DNA of 64,000 nucleotides from Gemmatimonadaceae bacterium (GCA_019637355.1 JAHBVT010000001.1:62001-126000); one strand, 5' to 3'. Shown: positions 34,933 through 46,374, counted from the first letter of the stretch. Program-made: numbers and translations. Notes: a model not told the origin generated them from the letters alone.

Positions 34933-37364
34933 TCGACGAGATCGCGCAGGGCGGGATGGGCGCGGTGTACCGCGCCCACGAGCTCAAGCACGGGCGTGAT
35001 GTGATCCTCAAGGTGCTGCGACCCGACATCGGCATCAGCGGCGGGCAGGCGCGCTTCGAGAGCGAGGTGCGCATCGCGGCGCGACTCGCACATCCGCACA
35101 TCGTGCCGCTGCTCGATTCCGGCGACGCCGGCGGCCTGCTGTACTTCGTGATGCCGCACCTGCCGGGCGAGACGCTGCGCGAGCGCATCGACCGGCTCGG
35201 GGCGCTCCCGGTGCCGGACGCCATCAAGTTGATGCGCGACATTGCCGATGCGTTGCTCCACGCGCACGAACACGGCGTCGTGCACCGTGACCTGAAGCCC
35301 GAGAACATCCTCTGCAGCGGCGAGCACGCCTTCCTGCTGGACTTCGGCATTGCGCAGTACACGCGCGACGAAGACGACGCCGGACGCCTGACGCTCGAGG
35401 GCAACGCCGTCGGCACGCCGCGCTATATGGCACCCGAGCAGGCCGCCGGACGCGCCGTAGACCACCGCGCCGACCTCTTCGCCTTCGGCATCGTCGCCAA
35501 CGAGATGCTCTTCGGCTCGCGCCGCGGCGACCTCGCGGCGGCGACGCGCAGCGACGTGCCCGAGGCGCTGAGTGCGCTGATCTTCCGTTGCCTAAGCCCC
35601 GATCCGGCGCGGCGTCCGCGCAGCGCCGGTACGCTGGTCGCCGCCCTCGATGCGCTGGCGAGCCAAGGCGCGGTGGCATCGGTCGCCGCCGAACGCCCGA
35701 TCGTCATCAAGCGCCGTCGTTGGCCCTTTCTGCTCTACGGTGCGGCCGCCGCCGCGGTCATCGCGATCGCGTGGCGCGCGGTCATCACCCGTGATGCGGT
35801 GCCGGCCGACACGCTGCAAACGCCGATCGCGGTGCTGCCGTTCCGCGAAGACGGCGATGCCGCGGCCGACGGCGTGCGCGGCCGCCTCGCTGGCGCCTGG
35901 ATTACCCAAGGCCTGCACGAAACGGGCGTGGTGCAGGTCGTGCCGTGGACGGAGGTGTTGCAGGCGGTGGCCGGCAGCACCGAGCCCGAGGTCGCGCTGC
36001 TGCGGCGCAGCGTGGTCGGAACTATCGTCACCGGGACCTTCTACACGACGCCCGACGGCACGACGCTGCACGCCGAGATCCGCGCGGTGCGCAGCGGACG
36101 CCTGCTCGCCAGTCTCGAGCCCGTACGCGTTCCGCACGACTCAGCGGCGCAGGCAATCCGCATCGTGCGCGACCGCGTGATGGGTGCGCTGGCCATCACC
36201 CGCGACGCGCGCTTCGCGGCGACGGCCGCGCGACACGAGCGCCCGCCGACCTTCGAGTCGTACCGCGCCTTCGACCGCGCGATGACGCAGTTCCTCGCCC
36301 AACAGTACCGTCCGGCGCTCGCTGGTTTCCGCGAGGCCTTCGCGCTCGACGACGGATTCATCGCGCCGCTGCTCTACGCCTCCCAGGCGGCGTGGAACAC
36401 GTCGCAGTACGCCGTGCTCGACACGTTGCTCGGCGTGCTCGATGCGCGCCGGTCCGAGCTCACGGATTATCACGAACACCTGCGGCAGCAGCTCCGGGCG
36501 ATGCTCGAGGGCGACGGGCGCGCCGCCTATGCCTCCGCCGCGCGCGCCGCCGCCCTCGCTCCGGATTCACGCGCGGCCTACGACGCAGCCGTCATCGCCC
36601 TCTGGCTTGGCTGGAACGACTCCGCCCTCGTGCGCCTCGAGGCGATGAGCCCGGACCGCGGGGCGATGATCGGCTGGCCCTCGTACTGGACCAACCTCGC
36701 GCACGCGCGCCATCTCACTCGCAACCACGCTGCCGAACGCCGCGCCGCCCGCGAAATGCGTGCACGGCACCCGACCCTGCGCGTGGCCTGGGTGCTCGAG
36801 GCACGCGCACTCGCCGCACTGCGCGACTTCGGGGCGCTGGACGCGCTGTTGGCCGAGGCCGAGGCGCTGGAGCCCGACGTGTACTGGTCGTACGGCGGAA
36901 TGCTGGTGGTGGCTGGCGAGGAGCTGGCCGCACACGGTGATTCGCTGCACGCCGCGCCATACGCCACGCGCGCGCGTGAGTGGCTGGAGGGCCGCCTCCG
37001 GCTGCGGCCTACGCAACCGGACCACCTTTTCTGGCTCGCGAGTGCCGCACACGTCCTCGGCGACTTCGCCGCTGAGCGTCGCGCGTACGGGCGGCTCGTG
37101 CAGGTCGATGCACGGCTGCGGAACCGCGAAGCGCTGGCGCTGGCGGCGGAGCGCAGCGGCAGCGTGGGAGCCCTGGCGCACGTTCCGCAACCCGAGCCGA
37201 ACGACATCGGCAGCCGTTACGTGGCGGAGGCGCGACTGGCCGCCCTACGCGGCGATGCGCAGCGCCGCGACGACTGGCTCCGCGAGGCCGATCGTGTCGG
37301 GGTCCGTGGACGCCCGTGGCTGCACGGGGCCGCGTGGCGCGACCTAGGGACCTTGCCGCCGTAG
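34728..37364 (+). CDS. Membrane Ser/Thr protein kinase with extracytoplasmic TPR-like region
   Basis: About 878 residues if begun at TTG 34728; ATG 34794 is a plausible shorter start. RAEREAWVAAQCPDD matches the usual N-terminal pre-kinase segment but enters abruptly, missing some 25 preceding residues. Kinase domain about 65-320: AQGGMGAVY loop, catalytic Lys95 in VILKV, HRDLKPEN at 186-193, DFG at 205-207, GTPRYMAPEQ. One membrane helix at about 329-350. Then a FlgO-like fold (IAVLPFREDGDAA) and helical TPR-like repeats to the end. It overlaps the sigma gene by 205 bp in another frame. Such sigma-kinase pairs are typical of Gemmatimonadota and Acidobacteriota. Confidence 0.88.
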   Translation: MGQGPRAEREAWVAAQCPDDTGMREELLRMFEAGDVTGPLDAPPHPLPAAHAPITERLGAALAGRYRLIDEIAQGGMGAVYRAHELKHGRDVILKVLRPDIGISGGQARFESEVRIAARLAHPHIVPLLDSGDAGGLLYFVMPHLPGETLRERIDRLGALPVPDAIKLMRDIADALLHAHEHGVVHRDLKPENILCSGEHAFLLDFGIAQYTRDEDDAGRLTLEGNAVGTPRYMAPEQAAGRAVDHRADLFAFGIVANEMLFGSRRGDLAAATRSDVPEALSALIFRCLSPDPARRPRSAGTLVAALDALASQGAVASVAAERPIVIKRRRWPFLLYGAAAAAVIAIAWRAVITRDAVPADTLQTPIAVLPFREDGDAAADGVRGRLAGAWITQGLHETGVVQVVPWTEVLQAVAGSTEPEVALLRRSVVGTIVTGTFYTTPDGTTLHAEIRAVRSGRLLASLEPVRVPHDSAAQAIRIVRDRVMGALAITRDARFAATAARHERPPTFESYRAFDRAMTQFLAQQYRPALAGFREAFALDDGFIAPLLYASQAAWNTSQYAVLDTLLGVLDARRSELTDYHEHLRQQLRAMLEGDGRAAYASAARAAALAPDSRAAYDAAVIALWLGWNDSALVRLEAMSPDRGAMIGWPSYWTNLAHARHLTRNHAAERRAAREMRARHPTLRVAWVLEARALAALRDFGALDALLAEAEALEPDVYWSYGGMLVVAGEELAAHGDSLHAAPYATRAREWLEGRLRLRPTQPDHLFWLASAAHVLGDFAAERRAYGRLVQVDARLRNREALALAAERSGSVGALAHVPQPEPNDIGSRYVAEARLAALRGDAQRRDDWLREADRVGVRGRPWLHGAAWRDLGTLPP

Positions 37365-37425
37365 CCCTGTCGCATTCGGCCGGTGCCTCGCGCATTCCCG
37401 GGTGGACCCTGCTCCGGAGTGCCCG

Positions 37426-38373
37426 ATGCGCCGATACCGCAGTTCCCTGCCGCAGCTCACGCCACAGCCGTTCCTCACCGACGGCGGCATCGAGACGACC
37501 CTCATCTATCACGAGGGGCTCGAGTTGCCAGAGTTCGCCGCCTTCACGCTGCTCGAGACCGGCGAAGGCCGTGAGGCCCTACGCCGCTACTTCCTGCGCT
37601 ACGTGGAGATCGCAAGGCGCCACAAGGTGGGCATCGTGCTGGAGAGCGCCACGTGGCGCGCCAGCATCGAGTGGGGACGCAAGCTCGGGTACGGTGCCGC
37701 GCGGCTCGTGGAAGCCAATCGCGCCGCCATCGCCCTGCTGGAGGAGATCCGTGCGGAGTGGGCTACGCCCGAGACGCCGATCATCATCAGCGGCAACGTC
37801 GGACCGCGCGGCGACGGCTATGTGCCGAGCGCCGTGATGACCGCCGAGGCGGCCGAGCGCTATCATCGCCCGCAGATCGCCACCTTCGCGAGCACCGTCG
37901 CCGACCTCGTCAGTGCGGTGACGCTCAACTACACCGCCGAGGCGATCGGCATCGTGCGCGCGGCTCGTGCGGTGGGAATGCCGGTGGCCATCGCGTTCAC
38001 CGTCGAGACCGACGGACGCCTGCCCACCGGTCAGTCACTGTCGGAGGCAATCGAAGAGACCGACGCCGCGACCGAGCGCTACGCCCGGTACTATATGGTG
38101 AACTGCGCGCACCCGACGCACTTCGCCCACGTGCTCTGCGATGGCAATCCGGTGTGGCAGCGCGTGCGCGGGCTGCGCGCGAACGCCTCGCGCCTCAGCC
38201 ACGCGGAGCTGAATGCGGCGACGGCCCTCGACGCCGGCGATCCGGCCGAGTTCGGCGACGCCTATGCGGCCCTGCGCGGCGAGCTCCCGTGGCTGACGAT
38301 CCTCGGGGGCTGTTGCGGGACGGACCACCGGCACATCGAGTCGGTGGCGGAGCGTTTGCACGCGCTGCGCTGA
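37426..38373 (+). CDS. Homocysteine S-methyltransferase family protein
   Basis: Likely transfers methyl from S-methylmethionine or a similar donor to homocysteine. 315 residues from ATG 37426. N-terminal LTDGGIETTLIY starts the barrel; the zinc-binding cysteines lie in MVNCAHPTH and LGGCCGTDHRHI, as in MmuM/BHMT. The stand-alone length excludes MetH. It follows the kinase gene after 61 bp and converges with sufS after 43 bp. Exact methyl donor cannot be assigned. Confidence 0.9.
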   Translation: MRRYRSSLPQLTPQPFLTDGGIETTLIYHEGLELPEFAAFTLLETGEGREALRRYFLRYVEIARRHKVGIVLESATWRASIEWGRKLGYGAARLVEANRAAIALLEEIRAEWATPETPIIISGNVGPRGDGYVPSAVMTAEAAERYHRPQIATFASTVADLVSAVTLNYTAEAIGIVRAARAVGMPVAIAFTVETDGRLPTGQSLSEAIEETDAATERYARYYMVNCAHPTHFAHVLCDGNPVWQRVRGLRANASRLSHAELNAATALDAGDPAEFGDAYAALRGELPWLTILGGCCGTDHRHIESVAERLHALR

Positions 38374-38416
38374 GCGGTTCGCAACGCGCGCCCGATGACC
38401 GCGGCGCTACTGTGGG

Positions 38417-39655
38417 CTAAGGCGCCGCAAACCGCGTCTGCGCCTGTCGGACGGCGCGTACCAGCGCGTCGACGTCCTCGAGCGTGTTGTACACCCAGAA
38501 GCTCGCCCGCGTCGTCGCCGCCGCGCCCAGCGCGCGCATCAGCGGCTGGGCGCAGTGATGCCCCCCCCGCACGCAGACACCCGCCGCATCGAGCATCGTC
38601 GCCACGTCGTGCGGATGCACGTCCGCCAGCGCGAAGCTCACCACGCCGGAGCGCCCGTCGGCCGTCGGCGTGCCGAACAGCGTCAGGCCGTCGATCTCCG
38701 ACAGCGCCCGCATCGCGGCCGTCGTGAGCAGCAGCTCGTGCTCGCGCACGGCGTCCATCCCGAGTCCGTCGAGGTAGTCGCAGGCGGCCGCGAGCCCGAC
38801 GGCCGCTTCGACATTCGGCGTGCCGGCCTCAAAGCGATGAGGCAGCACGTTCCAGGTCGAGTCGCGGTCATTGACCCACTCGATCATATCGCCGCCGAAG
38901 TGGTACGGCGGCATCCGCTCGAGGATCGTGCGGCGCACGACCACCGCGCCGGAACCCATCGGGCCGCCAATCTTGTGTCCGCTGAAGGCGTAGGCGTCCA
39001 CGCCCAGCGCATCCACGTCCACGCGCAGGTGCGGGACACCTTGCGCCCCGTCGCAGACGATGAGCGCCTGCGGCGCCTGCGCGCGGGCGATCCTCACGAA
39101 CGCATCCACGGGATTGATCGTCCCGAGCGCATTGGACACCTGCCCGAAGGCCACGACCTTGGTCTTGGCATCGACGAGGCGCGCCATCATCGCGAGGTCC
39201 ACGCCGCCCGCGGCGTCGAGCTCGACGATCCGGAACTCCGCGCCGGTGGCCAGGCAGAGCTGCTGCCAGGGCACGAAGTTGGCGTGGTGCTCCATCCGCG
39301 TGACGACGACGTTGTCGCCGGTCGTCACGTTGGCACGGCCCCAGGAGGACGCGACGAGGTTGAGCCCCTCGGTCGTCCCGCGCACGAAGATCAGGGTATC
39401 GGCGTCGGCGACGCCGATGAAGCGCGCCACGCGCGCACGCGCTTGGTGGTAAGCCTCGGTGGCCGCCGCGCTCAGCGCATACGCGCCGCGGTGCGGGTTG
39501 GCGTTCTCGGTCTCGTAGTAGCGACGAATGGCATCGAGCACGACGGCCGGCTTCTGCGACGTCGCGGCGGAGTCGAGGTACACCAGCGCCGGCTGGGCCG
39601 CCAGCAGCGGGAAGTCCGCCCGCTTGGCCAAGCTCACGGGAGTCGAAGCCCTCAT
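38417..39655 (-). CDS. sufS: Cysteine desulfurase SufS
   Basis: PLP enzyme that mobilises sulfur from cysteine for Fe-S assembly. 412 residues from ATG 39655. PLP-binding Lys228 in AFSGHKIGGPMGSG; persulfide Cys368 in RGGHHCAQPLM. Group II (SufS) architecture. It is the last gene of the suf operon, and its start overlaps the Rieske gene stop (ATGA). The active-site loop codons include a run of eight C on the plus strand (38561-38568), a possible slippage site. Sulfur is expected to pass to SufU. Confidence 0.95.
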   Translation of the reverse strand: MRASTPVSLAKRADFPLLAAQPALVYLDSAATSQKPAVVLDAIRRYYETENANPHRGAYALSAAATEAYHQARARVARFIGVADADTLIFVRGTTEGLNLVASSWGRANVTTGDNVVVTRMEHHANFVPWQQLCLATGAEFRIVELDAAGGVDLAMMARLVDAKTKVVAFGQVSNALGTINPVDAFVRIARAQAPQALIVCDGAQGVPHLRVDVDALGVDAYAFSGHKIGGPMGSGAVVVRRTILERMPPYHFGGDMIEWVNDRDSTWNVLPHRFEAGTPNVEAAVGLAAACDYLDGLGMDAVREHELLLTTAAMRALSEIDGLTLFGTPTADGRSGVVSFALADVHPHDVATMLDAAGVCVRGGHHCAQPLMRALGAAATTRASFWVYNTLEDVDALVRAVRQAQTRFAAP

Positions 39656-40050
39656 CGTCCACCTCCGGATCGCGGCGCCACGGCACGCCGCACATAGAGA
39701 GCGCCATTCACGGCGTACACATCGAAGGGCACGAGATCGTCCTCTGCCGGACCGCGCAGCACCTTCCCGCTCGTACAGGCAAAGCGCGCGCCGTGCCAGC
39801 AGCATTCGAGCTGGCCGTCGGCATACAGCGTACCCTCGCTGAGCGGGAACTCAGCGTGCGTGCAGTGATCCTTCACCGCGAAGAACCGCCCCTCGTGCAC
39901 GCCGACGCAGAGCGCCGTGCCGTTGGGCATCGTCGCGCGATACAACTGCAGGGGCTGGACGTCGTCGGCGCGGATGCCGCCGAGCAAAACGGCGCCCTCA
40001 GGCGCCGCCGCGTCGTCGTGCCCCACGTCGGCCCGCGCCGCGTCGCTCAC
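39652..40050 (-). CDS. Rieske [2Fe-2S] ferredoxin-like protein in the suf operon
   Basis: 132 residues from GTG 40050, which overlaps the sufU stop (GTGA). Rieske cluster ligands: Cys63-x-His65 (DHCTHAEFPL) and Cys83-x2-His86 (LECCWHGARF). It resembles ferredoxin subunits of ring-hydroxylating dioxygenases, but no oxygenase is nearby. Similar Rieske genes sit in suf operons of other bacteria, e.g. Actinobacteria, where they may supply electrons to assembly; that role is inferred, not shown. Confidence 0.9.
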   Translation of the reverse strand: MSDAARADVGHDDAAAPEGAVLLGGIRADDVQPLQLYRATMPNGTALCVGVHEGRFFAVKDHCTHAEFPLSEGTLYADGQLECCWHGARFACTSGKVLRGPAEDDLVPFDVYAVNGALYVRRAVAPRSGGGR

Positions 40051-40529
40051 GAGGCGCTCCGCGCGTCTTCCGGCCCCTCGGTGCTCACCACCGCGGTGCC
40101 GTCGAGGGCCGCCTTCATCGCGTGCCAGCTCAGCGATGCGCACTTCACGCGCATCGGGAACTTGCTGACGCCGCCAAGCGCACGCAGCGACCCGAGCTCC
40201 TTGTCCTTGGCCGCAGCAGGATCTTCGCCGGTGAGCAGCTTGTGCACCTTCTCGTAGATGCGCACGGCATCGGCCCGCGTCTTGCCCTTCACGGCCTCGG
40301 TCATCATCGACGCCGAGGCCTTGGAGATGGCGCAGCCCTGGCCTTGGAACGAGACGTCGGTGACCGTCTCATCTTCGACCTTCAGCCAGATCGTGAGCTG
40401 GTCGCCGCAATTGGGGTTCTTGCCGTCCGCGGAGCACGAGGCCTGCGCCATCGGATGGAAATTCCGCGGGCGGCGGTTGTGGTCCAGGATCACTTCCTGG
40501 TACAGGGCGTCGAGCGTGGCGTCCGCCAT
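40047..40529 (-). CDS. sufU: SufU sulfur-relay/scaffold protein
   Basis: Zinc-dependent sulfur acceptor partner of SufS. 160 residues from ATG 40529. Conserved Cys41 and Asp43 (NPNCGDQ), Cys66 (GQGCAISKAS) and Cys130 (RVKCASLSWHA) match SufU rather than IscU; the insertion of about 18 residues before the last Cys is also typical of SufU. It lies between sufD and the Rieske gene. SufE is absent, which fits SufU being the acceptor. Confidence 0.94.
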   Translation of the reverse strand: MADATLDALYQEVILDHNRRPRNFHPMAQASCSADGKNPNCGDQLTIWLKVEDETVTDVSFQGQGCAISKASASMMTEAVKGKTRADAVRIYEKVHKLLTGEDPAAAKDKELGSLRALGGVSKFPMRVKCASLSWHAMKAALDGTAVVSTEGPEDARSAS

Positions 40530-40540
40530 TGCCGTGGCCC

Positions 40541-41851
40541 TTACACCAGCTGCGTGTGCGTGAAGCGCTCGAAGACCCGGCGCTCCAACGAGAGCCGCAG
40601 GGCGTCGATCTCGATGGTCTCCAGCGCCTCGGCGGCGAAGGCGTAGGTGAGCAGTGCGCGCGCCGACTCCCCGCCGATGCCGCGGCTCTTGAGGTAGAAC
40701 AGCGCCATCTCGTCGATGCGGCCGACCGTCGCGCCGTGGGTGCACTTCACGTCGTCGGCGAAGATCTCCAGCTGCGGCTTGGTGTCCACCCGCGCCTGTG
40801 GCGAGAGCAGCAGCGCCTTGTTCGTCTGCTTGCCGTCCGTCTTCTGCGCCTGCGGATCGACGAAGACCTTGCCGTTGAACACGCCGTGGCTCTGGCCGTC
40901 GAGCACGCCGCAGTACAGCTCGCGGCTGGCGCAGGACTCGGCGATATGCTCGACGAAGGTCTGGTGGTCGCCGTGCTGCGCGCCGTCCAGCAGGTAGAGC
41001 CCGTTGAGCCGGGCCTCGCTGTTGGTGTCCAGCAGCTTGGTGTAGATGTTGGTGCGCGAGAGCGCGGCGCCGACGGCGAACGAGAAGCTGTGGTAGATGC
41101 TGTCGCGGCCCTGCGTGACCTGCGCGGTGCCGACGTGGAAGGCCTCGCCGCTCTCACGCTGGACCTTGTAGTGGTCCACGCGGGCGCCGTTGCCGACGAC
41201 GATCTCGGCCACCGCGTTGACGAGGTAGCTCACGTTGCCGAGCCCGACGTACTGCTCGACGAGCATCACGTTGGCCAGCGGCTCGGCGACGACGAGCAGG
41301 CGCGGATGGATGGCGGCGCCGGCGGCGTTGCCGTCGGTGACGTGCAGGACGTGGATCGGTACGTCGACCACTTCGCCCTTCGGCACGCGCAGCACGACGC
41401 CGTCCTGCATAAACGCCGTGTTCATCGCGGTGAAGGCGGCTTTGTCGAAGGCCGCCAGCGAGCCCAGGTACTTCTCGGCCCACTCCGGCTCCTCCTTGAG
41501 GACTTCGGAGAGCGGCGCGAGCTGCACGTCGGCCGGCAGGCCGGCGAACTGCGAGAGGGCGGGCTCCAACCGGCCGTTCACGAAGACCAGGCGGTGCCAC
41601 TCAGCGTCCACGAGATAGGGCTCGAGGTCGGAGAGCGTCAGCGCGGTCGGCGCCGGCTTGATGGCCTTGAAGGTCTTCTCGGCGATCGGCGTGACGGACG
41701 TGAAGTGCCAGTCTTCGTCGCGCGTGGTCGGGAAGCCAAGGGCAGTGAAGCGCTCGAAGGCCTTCTTGCGCAGGGCGGGCAGCCAGGAGGGACCCTCGCT
41801 GCCGCCGTTGGCGCTGAAGGACTCGAACTGCTCGACGTACGGGGTGGTCAC
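40541..41851 (-). CDS. sufD: Fe-S assembly protein SufD
   Basis: 436 residues from GTG 41851, two bases after the sufC stop. Beta-helix SUF core with DEDWHFTSV near the N-terminus and a C-terminal KCTHGATVGRIDEMALFYLKSRG segment, the conserved SufB/D dimer region with its His. It forms the SufBC2D scaffold complex with SufB and SufC in the cytosol. The short N-terminal extension in the open frame (upstream of the GTG) overlaps sufC and is not favoured. Confidence 0.95.
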   Translation of the reverse strand: MTTPYVEQFESFSANGGSEGPSWLPALRKKAFERFTALGFPTTRDEDWHFTSVTPIAEKTFKAIKPAPTALTLSDLEPYLVDAEWHRLVFVNGRLEPALSQFAGLPADVQLAPLSEVLKEEPEWAEKYLGSLAAFDKAAFTAMNTAFMQDGVVLRVPKGEVVDVPIHVLHVTDGNAAGAAIHPRLLVVAEPLANVMLVEQYVGLGNVSYLVNAVAEIVVGNGARVDHYKVQRESGEAFHVGTAQVTQGRDSIYHSFSFAVGAALSRTNIYTKLLDTNSEARLNGLYLLDGAQHGDHQTFVEHIAESCASRELYCGVLDGQSHGVFNGKVFVDPQAQKTDGKQTNKALLLSPQARVDTKPQLEIFADDVKCTHGATVGRIDEMALFYLKSRGIGGESARALLTYAFAAEALETIEIDALRLSLERRVFERFTHTQLV

Positions 41852-41853
41852 GC

Positions 41854-42606
<753 letters not shown>

Positions 42607-42636
42607 TGCTGTATTGACGGATGACGGATGAGTTGT

Positions 42637-42702
42637 GGACGGATGACGGATGACGGATGACGGACCACGGTGCTGTTCGCATCCGTCATCCGTCATCCGT
42701 CC
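42637..42702. repeat. Perfect GGACGGATGAC-type hairpin between sufB and sufC
   Basis: Arms 42637-42659 and 42680-42702 are perfectly complementary over 23 bp with a 20-nt loop. A further partial copy lies at 42616-42630. The arm sequence is nearly that at 14467-14489. Inside an operon, it could attenuate transcription or protect the sufB message. Confidence 0.9.
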
Positions 42703-42709
42703 GGCTACA

Positions 42710-44143
<1,434 letters not shown>

Positions 44144-44200
44144 TCGCTATGCGTGCAAAGGTGGGACTGAATAGCCAATAAAGTTAGTCGGTTTTGCTTA

Positions 44201-44370
44201 GGGACGGAAGACGGATGACGGAAGCGACAACGCATCTCGCGGCACCGAGCAAGACGCCCTAACCCGTTGGCTTACAAAGCGTTGACGGGCGACCAAAGTT
44301 CCCAAGGAACCCAGTCGCCCGTCGCCGCTACCTTCCGCAAACGCCGCTTCCGTCCTCCGTCTTCCGTCCC
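44201..44370. repeat. 170-bp element with 26-bp terminal inverted repeats in the suf leader region
   Basis: Ends 44201-44226 and 44345-44370 match at 25 of 26 positions (GGGACGGAAGACGG...). Nested inside are GACGGGCGAC (44284-44293) with its complement (44314-44323) around a smaller GTTCC/GGAAC hairpin (44298-44310). It lies between the GGDEF gene end and sufB. MITE-like or RNA-structural; no transposase seen. Confidence 0.85.
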
Positions 44371-44371
44371 T

Positions 44372-45550
44372 CTACCCAGCATACACCTCGACACGATCCC
44401 GCCCGAGGTTCTTCGCCCGGTACATCGCCTTGTCGGCGCGGTCGATGGCCACGGGAATCGGCATTCCTTCGTCGAGCGAGGCGATGCCGGCGCTGAGCGT
44501 GAGCTGCACGATGGGCCCGCCGTCCGGCACGACGATCGGATCCTGACTGACGGCCTTCCGGATGCGCTCGAGGGCCACCAAGGCCTGGGCGGGCGTGGTG
44601 AAGGGAAGGAGCATCACGAACTCTTCGCCGCCGTAGCGTCCCACGAGCACCTCCTCGCGGACGCTGTCGGCGATGCGCTGGGCCGCCTCGCGCAGCACGA
44701 CGTCGCCAGCGGCGTGGCCGTGCGTGTCGTTGACGGCCTTGAAGTGGTCCAGGTCAAGGACGGCAACGGACACGGGCTGGTCGCGACGACGGCTTGCGGC
44801 AATCGCCGTTTCGGCGTCGTCGAAGAAGGCCCGTCGATTCTTGAGTCCGGTCAGCTGGTCCACCATCGCGAGGTCCTGCATCTGGGCCAGCGTGGCCTCG
44901 AGCTGGCCGCGGTTGGTGCTGGCGGCACTGAGCGCCTCGTCGCGCTCGACGAGTACCTGCACGTTCTCGACGAACTGATGCCAGCTGGTACGCGTGAACA
45001 GCAGCGCGCAGAGGATGAACACGCCCACGGCCGACGGGAGGATGGGCTGGGCGCCACTGTCGTAGCGCACGACCTGCACCATCAGCGAGCTCATAAACGG
45101 AGTGAAGAATGCGATGCTGGCGGCCGGCGACGACGAGAAGAACGCCACCGAGCCGGCGCAGAGTCCCGACATCATCATCACGAGCATCGCCTTCTCCTCC
45201 GCGCCCCCCACGGGATACAGCACCCAGGCCGCCACGGCCCAGAGCACCCCGGTAACGGTCGAGAAGACGAGCGCGCGCATCTCGTTCTGCGGCGAGACGT
45301 CCGTCGGGCGTGGCCGCTTGCGCAATCGTCGCCAGCTCAGCGCAGCGGGCGTCCAGAGAACGGTCATCACGGCGGTGAACACGATGAGCGACGTGTGGTC
45401 AGCGACGTCCCAGTACGCGATGGCCAGGAAGGCCGCCAGCAGCGGACTCGCGATGAACACGGTCGGCAGCTGCCGCACCCGATTGACGGCCTGCGAGACA
45501 CGAATGGCTCGGCTGAGGGCATCATTCGGCACGGTTCGAGGGGGCAGCAT
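44372..45550 (-). CDS. Membrane diguanylate cyclase (GGDEF)
   Basis: 392 residues from ATG 45550. Six to seven N-terminal membrane helices (about 25-195), a coiled linker (VERDEALSAASTNRGQLEATLAQMQ) and a GGDEF domain with intact GGEEF (GRYGGEEFVML). The I-site position reads REEV rather than RxxD, so product inhibition is probably weaker than in the enzyme at 3400. The upstream frame extension is not used. It diverges from the gene at 45645, with a small inverted repeat between. Confidence 0.9.
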   Translation of the reverse strand: MLPPRTVPNDALSRAIRVSQAVNRVRQLPTVFIASPLLAAFLAIAYWDVADHTSLIVFTAVMTVLWTPAALSWRRLRKRPRPTDVSPQNEMRALVFSTVTGVLWAVAAWVLYPVGGAEEKAMLVMMMSGLCAGSVAFFSSSPAASIAFFTPFMSSLMVQVVRYDSGAQPILPSAVGVFILCALLFTRTSWHQFVENVQVLVERDEALSAASTNRGQLEATLAQMQDLAMVDQLTGLKNRRAFFDDAETAIAASRRRDQPVSVAVLDLDHFKAVNDTHGHAAGDVVLREAAQRIADSVREEVLVGRYGGEEFVMLLPFTTPAQALVALERIRKAVSQDPIVVPDGGPIVQLTLSAGIASLDEGMPIPVAIDRADKAMYRAKNLGRDRVEVYAG

Positions 45551-45593
45551 CGCCACAGGATATTGCGCGGCAGGCCGAAGAGCCAGACTATAA

Positions 45594-45613
45594 CTGGACA
45601 GCGCCCTGTCCAG
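45594..45613. promoter_or_regulatory. Small inverted repeat in divergent spacer
   Basis: CTGGACA (45594-45600) and TGTCCAG (45607-45613) with a 6-nt spacer, centred in the 94-bp gap between the divergent GGDEF and membrane-protein genes. It could be an operator; no regulator identified. Confidence 0.4.
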
Positions 45614-45644
45614 GACGCCACCACACCTTCCCCCCGGAGGTTTC

Positions 45645-46199
45645 GTGCAGTTCCTCGCTGACCTGTGGCTCCCGATCCTGCTGTCCGCGACCGCTGTGTT
45701 CATCCTCTCGGCGATCTTCCACACCGTCGTGCCGTTTCACACCCGCGAATGGGCAGGTTTGAGCAACGAAGACGCGGTCGCCGATGCGTTGCGCGGCGGC
45801 GCACCGGCTCCCGGTCTCTATACCATTCCCTACTGCCCGCCGGGCCAGATGAACAACCCCGACTGGCAGGCGAAGCTGGCGCGCGGCCCGGTCGCCTTCC
45901 TCACGGTGATGCCCAACGGGATGCGCGGGATGGGCCCGATGCTCGTGCAGAGCTTCGTGTACAACGTGGTGGTCGCGATCTTCGTCGCGTACGTCGCCGC
46001 GCACACCATCGCCGCGGGCGCCGAGTACCTGAGCGTGTTCCGCGTGACGGGTACGGTGACGTTTATGGCCTACGCGCTCGGCCAGCTCCCCGACTCGGTG
46101 TGGTTCGGCCGGCCGTGGAAGAGCTATGGCTTGATCGTCGGTGACGCGATCGTGTACGCGCTGGTGACGGCTGGGATCTTTGGCTGGCGGTGGAGCTGA
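45645..46199 (+). CDS. Membrane protein, DUF1761-like in size and topology
   Basis: 184 residues from GTG 45645, preceded by GGAGG at 45635-45639. About four membrane helices: residues 8-30, 100-122, 128-148 and 160-180, with a soluble loop of 65 residues after the first. Motifs in the loop (FHTREWAGL, YTIPYCPPGQMNNP) suggest a conserved but unnamed family. No enzymatic motif. Followed by a low-complexity inverted repeat. Confidence 0.65.
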   Translation: MQFLADLWLPILLSATAVFILSAIFHTVVPFHTREWAGLSNEDAVADALRGGAPAPGLYTIPYCPPGQMNNPDWQAKLARGPVAFLTVMPNGMRGMGPMLVQSFVYNVVVAIFVAYVAAHTIAAGAEYLSVFRVTGTVTFMAYALGQLPDSVWFGRPWKSYGLIVGDAIVYALVTAGIFGWRWS

Positions 46200-46200
46200 G

Positions 46201-46374
46201 GAGTGGGAGAAGGGAGGAGGTAGGTGGGTGACGGCAGGGAGATGGAAGAGGGGAGACGGCTGAGAGACGCGAGATGAATGGCAGTGCCCGTTTCGCTTCT
46301 CCCAGCCCTCTCCCGTCTCTCACCTCCCCGCCTTCACCCTGCTCCCATCTCCCCTCTCTCCGTTCTCACATTGC
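46201..46374. repeat. Low-complexity inverted-repeat region between convergent genes
   Basis: 46201-46275 is G/A-rich (GGGAGAAGGGAGGAGG, GGTGACGGCAGGGAGATGG, GGCTGAGAGACG) and 46290-46370 is its pyrimidine-rich imperfect complement. A close copy of the GGTGACGGC...GGCTGAGAGACG block lies at 61746-61789. Confidence 0.75.
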
